From positions 1 to 64,000 of the forward strand of contig CAZNGY010000003.1 in the NCBI GenBank assembly GCA_964572955.1: DNA of 64,000 nt. The letters run 5' to 3'. The notes under the pieces are model-generated. The model was given only the letters and a program-made list of their open reading frames with translations, was not told where the DNA came from and made no database searches. The position numbers and the translations under genes are program-made. This DNA is from UBA3775 sp964572955 (GTDB taxonomy: Bacteria > Bacillota > Clostridia > Lachnospirales > Lachnospiraceae). Positions 61,099 to 64,000 of this stretch are shown here, piece by piece (the first letter of the stretch is position 1; every line of letters begins with the position of its first letter).

Positions 61099-61961
61099 GA
61101 GCTATATATAAAAGAGAGTTAAAAAGCTTTTTTACATCTATGACTGCTTATATTTTTATTGCAGTTTACCTTATTTTGTTCGGTATTTATTTCAGGTACT
61201 ATAATCTGACAATAGGTGTTACTTCAATAGGTTATCCTACTCTTTATGGTTGTTATTTTTGTTTTTTTCTTTTTGCATTAATTACAATGAAATCCCTTCC
61301 AGAAGAAAAAAAGGACAAAATTGACCAACTGCTTTACACATCGCCTGTTCCTGTTTATAAAATTGTAATGGGAAAATATTTTGCAATGTGTACCGTATTC
61401 ATGGTAGTAGTTGCTATAATTGCAACTTGTCCGCTGGTAATAAAATCACTAGGTTATTCAATGTTATTGGTTGATTATACTTCATTATCAGCATATTTTC
61501 TGCTTGGTTGTGTTTATATTGCGATATGTATGTTTATTTCTTCACTGACTGAAAACCAGATTATATCTGCCATTATTTCATTGGTTGTTATTTTCTTTCT
61601 TGAATACTGTTCTGCATTTTCTTCTGCAATATCAGATAAGAATTATGTTTCACTCATATTCTTTGTTTTGATATCATTTATTGCGGGCTTTGTATGCAGA
61701 GTTCTTACAAAAAGCAATGTATTTGGAGTTTCAATAGGTATTTTCTTTTCACTTGTAACTATAGTTTGTTATATAGTAAAACCAAGTGCTTTTACAGGAC
61801 TTATTCAAAAAGTGCTGAAGCTTATTCCGCCTTCTAATTATCTTATTAATTTTATATATTACTACATGTTTGATTTGAAAGCTGTAGTGTATTTTCTTTC
61901 TTTAATTTGTCTTTTTGTATTCCTTACAATTCAGACAATTCAAAAAAGAAGATATAGTTAA
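61095..61961 (+). CDS. Gld-type ABC transporter permease (GldF-like)
   Basis: A 288-residue ABC-2 membrane protein with six hydrophobic helices (first at about 15-35, with the FRYYNLTIG loop after it). It starts with GTG 61095, overlapping the ATPase stop by four bases (GTGA), so translation is coupled. Motif EEKKDKIDQLLYTSPVP after the second helix is typical of this permease family. Confidence 0.88.
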   Translation: MRAIYKRELKSFFTSMTAYIFIAVYLILFGIYFRYYNLTIGVTSIGYPTLYGCYFCFFLFALITMKSLPEEKKDKIDQLLYTSPVPVYKIVMGKYFAMCTVFMVVVAIIATCPLVIKSLGYSMLLVDYTSLSAYFLLGCVYIAICMFISSLTENQIISAIISLVVIFFLEYCSAFSSAISDKNYVSLIFFVLISFIAGFVCRVLTKSNVFGVSIGIFFSLVTIVCYIVKPSAFTGLIQKVLKLIPPSNYLINFIYYYMFDLKAVVYFLSLICLFVFLTIQTIQKRRYS

Positions 61962-61972
61962 GGGAGGCATTT

Positions 61973-63421
61973 ATGAAAAAAAGTAAAATTAACCGTTCTA
62001 TAGAATTCAGAAATGGTACTTACAGTTCCATTGTTACGATAGTAGTTATAGCCCTTGTAATTGTGGTAAATCTTCTTGTAAATGCACTTCCTGCTTCAGT
62101 AACTACTTTTGAAACCAATGGAGTTGACTATTATTCAATTACTGATGAGACAAAAGATTATTTAAAGAAGCTTGATACGGATGTAAATATATATTTGATG
62201 TCTGATTCATCAGGTACCTACGAGGAGTATGCTGATACAATATGCAGTGTGTTCAAGGACAGTTCCTCTCATGTCAATCTTGAAAAGATTGATGTTGTAG
62301 GAAATCCTTCTTTTACAGCAAAATACAATGCGGCTCAGGCATCAAGTTATAGTATTGTTGTAGAAAATCCTGCGACTGGAAAGTATAAGTTAATCGATTA
62401 TACTGAAATTTATTACGGAAACACAAAATATGACGAAAGCGGAAATTCGTATACAACATATTATTATGACGGTGAGGGTAATATTGTTTCTGCTATAGAT
62501 TATGTTATAAATGAAGTTACTGCAAAAATTTATGAGATCACGGGACACGGAGAACAGGCTCTCGAGGGAACTTCTCTTGCTGAATCAATTACAAAATGTA
62601 ATTATGGAATTGCAGGTGAAGCTTTAAATCTCTCAGAAAACGCTGAAATCCCATCAGATTGTGATGTACTTATTTTATATGCTCCGTCTTCTGATTATAC
62701 AGCAGCAGAAGCGGAATTGATAAAGAATTATATTGCAGATGGTGGTAATATTATTTCTTTATATAGCAGAAAAGCTGACAATATGGAAAACTTTGAGAGT
62801 ATTCTTTCATATGTAGGACTTGAGGTAACGTATGGAGTGGTAATTGAGAATGATGAGAAGCACTATTACGCATCATCTCAGTATCCTCAATATACACTGA
62901 TACCGGATTTGAGTCAGGAGAGTGCTATTACTTCTCAAATGAATGGCTCATATGTAATGACGATGCTTGCATCTACGGTTAAGAAAACAGAAACTGATAA
63001 ATGCAATGTTACTTATACAGAACTTTTGACAACATCCGATAATTATCAGTTCTATGATCTTAAGGCAAAAAATACGGTTGCATATACTGATCCGGCATCA
63101 CTTGCTACATATGTCGAAGCAGACTTCACGGAAACCGGAAAAACTGCAAATGTAATGGTTGTGTCTAATGCTTCATTTCTTGAGCAGATTATTGATGATT
63201 CTACGATATTGAACAATAATATTCGTTTAATAACAAATACAATCGGGCAAATGACCGGAAAAGAAAATGGATTTACGGTAGATGCTAAAACATTGGACGA
63301 AAGATTTAATATAACAACACAAAATCAGGTCAACCTTTTTACTCTTGTATATTTATGTCTTATCCCTGCAGCATTTATTGTATTGGGATTTTGCGTATGG
63401 TATCTAAGGAGAAGTAAATAA
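61973..63421 (+). CDS. GldG-like protein of the ABC system
   Basis: A 482-residue protein with one N-terminal helix (about 20-38), a large outer domain with the ABC-type uncharacterised fold (DCDVLILYAPSSDYTAAEAE, YIADGGNIISLY) and a C-terminal helix (about 458-477) ended by RRSK. This is the layout of GldG (PF09822). AGGGAGG precedes ATG 61973. It overlaps the next gene by one base (TAATG). Confidence 0.88.
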   Translation: MKKSKINRSIEFRNGTYSSIVTIVVIALVIVVNLLVNALPASVTTFETNGVDYYSITDETKDYLKKLDTDVNIYLMSDSSGTYEEYADTICSVFKDSSSHVNLEKIDVVGNPSFTAKYNAAQASSYSIVVENPATGKYKLIDYTEIYYGNTKYDESGNSYTTYYYDGEGNIVSAIDYVINEVTAKIYEITGHGEQALEGTSLAESITKCNYGIAGEALNLSENAEIPSDCDVLILYAPSSDYTAAEAELIKNYIADGGNIISLYSRKADNMENFESILSYVGLEVTYGVVIENDEKHYYASSQYPQYTLIPDLSQESAITSQMNGSYVMTMLASTVKKTETDKCNVTYTELLTTSDNYQFYDLKAKNTVAYTDPASLATYVEADFTETGKTANVMVVSNASFLEQIIDDSTILNNNIRLITNTIGQMTGKENGFTVDAKTLDERFNITTQNQVNLFTLVYLCLIPAAFIVLGFCVWYLRRSK

Positions 63422-64000
63422 TGAAAAAAAAGCAAAGAAACCTTATAATCATTATTTTGACATTAATCCTTATTTTTGTTGTTTACCTTGTTGTTTTAAA
63501 GGTGACTGCAAAGAATAACATAAAAGATTCAACGGAAGCGGATATAAAATCAACTGAATTTTGGACTTATGAGAAGGAGTTAACTGGAATCAGCCTGATA
63601 ACAGAAGATAATGAGTTTGAGTTTGATTATAACAAAGAAATTTCAAAGTGGGAATATGACCGGGACAATGGATTTGATGTGAATCAAACAGTAATAACAA
63701 CATTGAAAAATGCAATAACCGGTCTTTCGTACTATAGACAGATTTCAGATTATAAGGATTTAAGTTCATTTAATCTTGAAAATCCTCCATTACTTATCAA
63801 AATTAGTCTGGATAATGGAGAAACAGTTAATCTTTGTTTTTCGGATACAAGTTTTTCAGATGGTACGACATACTTCATGATTGAAGGCGGGGATGTAATT
63901 TACACGACGGATTCAAAACTCAGCAGTTACTCTAATTTCACGTTATATGATTTTTATCAGAAGACAGATATTCCAAGTATAACGGATTATGAACTTCTGT
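63421..64000 (+). CDS. DUF4340 protein, 3' end outside window
   Basis: Open from ATG 63421 to the window edge (193 codons seen, no stop). N-terminal helix (about residues 7-27, LIIIILTLILIFVVYLVVL) after basic residues, then an outer part with the DUF4340 repeats (ISLITEDNEFEFDYNKEISKWEY, ISDYKDLSSFNLENPPL, INISLDNGE-like). It is the usual last gene of the Gld-type operon, overlapping the GldG-like gene by one base. The function is thought to accompany the transporter; not proven. Confidence 0.8.
   Translation, partial: MKKKQRNLIIIILTLILIFVVYLVVLKVTAKNNIKDSTEADIKSTEFWTYEKELTGISLITEDNEFEFDYNKEISKWEYDRDNGFDVNQTVITTLKNAITGLSYYRQISDYKDLSSFNLENPPLLIKISLDNGETVNLCFSDTSFSDGTTYFMIEGGDVIYTTDSKLSSYSNFTLYDFYQKTDIPSITDYELL

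Overview
The window is visibly AT-rich DNA packed with same-strand genes that start mostly with ATG behind strong GGAGG-type ribosome binding sites. The gene set is a Gram-positive, low-GC Firmicute core: RNase Y, MreBCD, SepF, DivIVA, the Prp protease with an N-extended L27, a T-box leader and a MutL with a built-in endonuclease motif. The local orders (radical SAM, DUF2344, RNase G, rplU, prp, rpmA, obg; and mreBCD, PBP2, minCD, rodA) together with a fused NadD-YqeK protein suggest an anaerobic Clostridia member, most likely Lachnospiraceae (gut or rumen). The family assignment is inference from gene content, not from a marker comparison.

Layout: 1-556 is the end of pnp, then a terminator. 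651-5877 holds two cytoplasmic glycosidases, a GH2 beta-galactosidase and a GH95 fucosidase. A TepA-type ClpP-like protease (5874-6500) lies on the minus strand. 6600-11080 is an accessory cassette: a small secreted protein with a frameshifted signal peptide, a membrane-anchored protein, an ABC transporter with two permeases and one ATPase, and a secreted membrane-anchored protein with an in-frame stop. From 11196 the core resumes: uppP, ftsK, mutL, miaA, a methionine gamma-lyase-like enzyme and radC. 20421-29580 is the cell-shape and division block (mreB, mreC, mreD, PBP2, minC, minD, rodA, a D,D-carboxypeptidase).

29690-36834 has a small P-loop protein, a DUF378 protein on the minus strand, then an HlyD-like protein, yggS, sepF, divIVA, lspA, an RluD-type pseudouridine synthase and a DUF4143-type ATPase. 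36984-42899 carries a BlaI-type regulator, rny, a class I aminotransferase, a Nudix ADP-ribose pyrophosphatase, a five-helix SpoIIM-like membrane protein and a second D,D-carboxypeptidase. A tryptophan-type T-box leader (about 42955-43232) precedes a stand-alone TrpB. Next come a metallophosphoesterase, scpA, scpB and a third D,D-carboxypeptidase.

48516-51795 holds two divergent zinc-ribbon proteins of unknown role, one with a long charged coiled coil. 51810-60077 is the conserved RNA and ribosome block: radical SAM, DUF2344, RNase G, rplU, prp, rpmA, obg, yhbY, nadD-yqeK, rsfS. The window closes with a Gld-type ABC exporter (ATPase, permease, GldG-like protein) and the start of a DUF4340 protein cut by the window edge.

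Most worth a second look: the ABC cassette at 6684-11080, whose two outer secreted components are both interrupted; MinC and MinD with no MinE and a MinD that ends before its membrane-targeting helix; the paired divergent zinc-ribbon genes; and a terminator hairpin lying inside the first codons of the SpoIIM-like gene. No rRNA, tRNA, insertion sequence, prophage or CRISPR array was seen.
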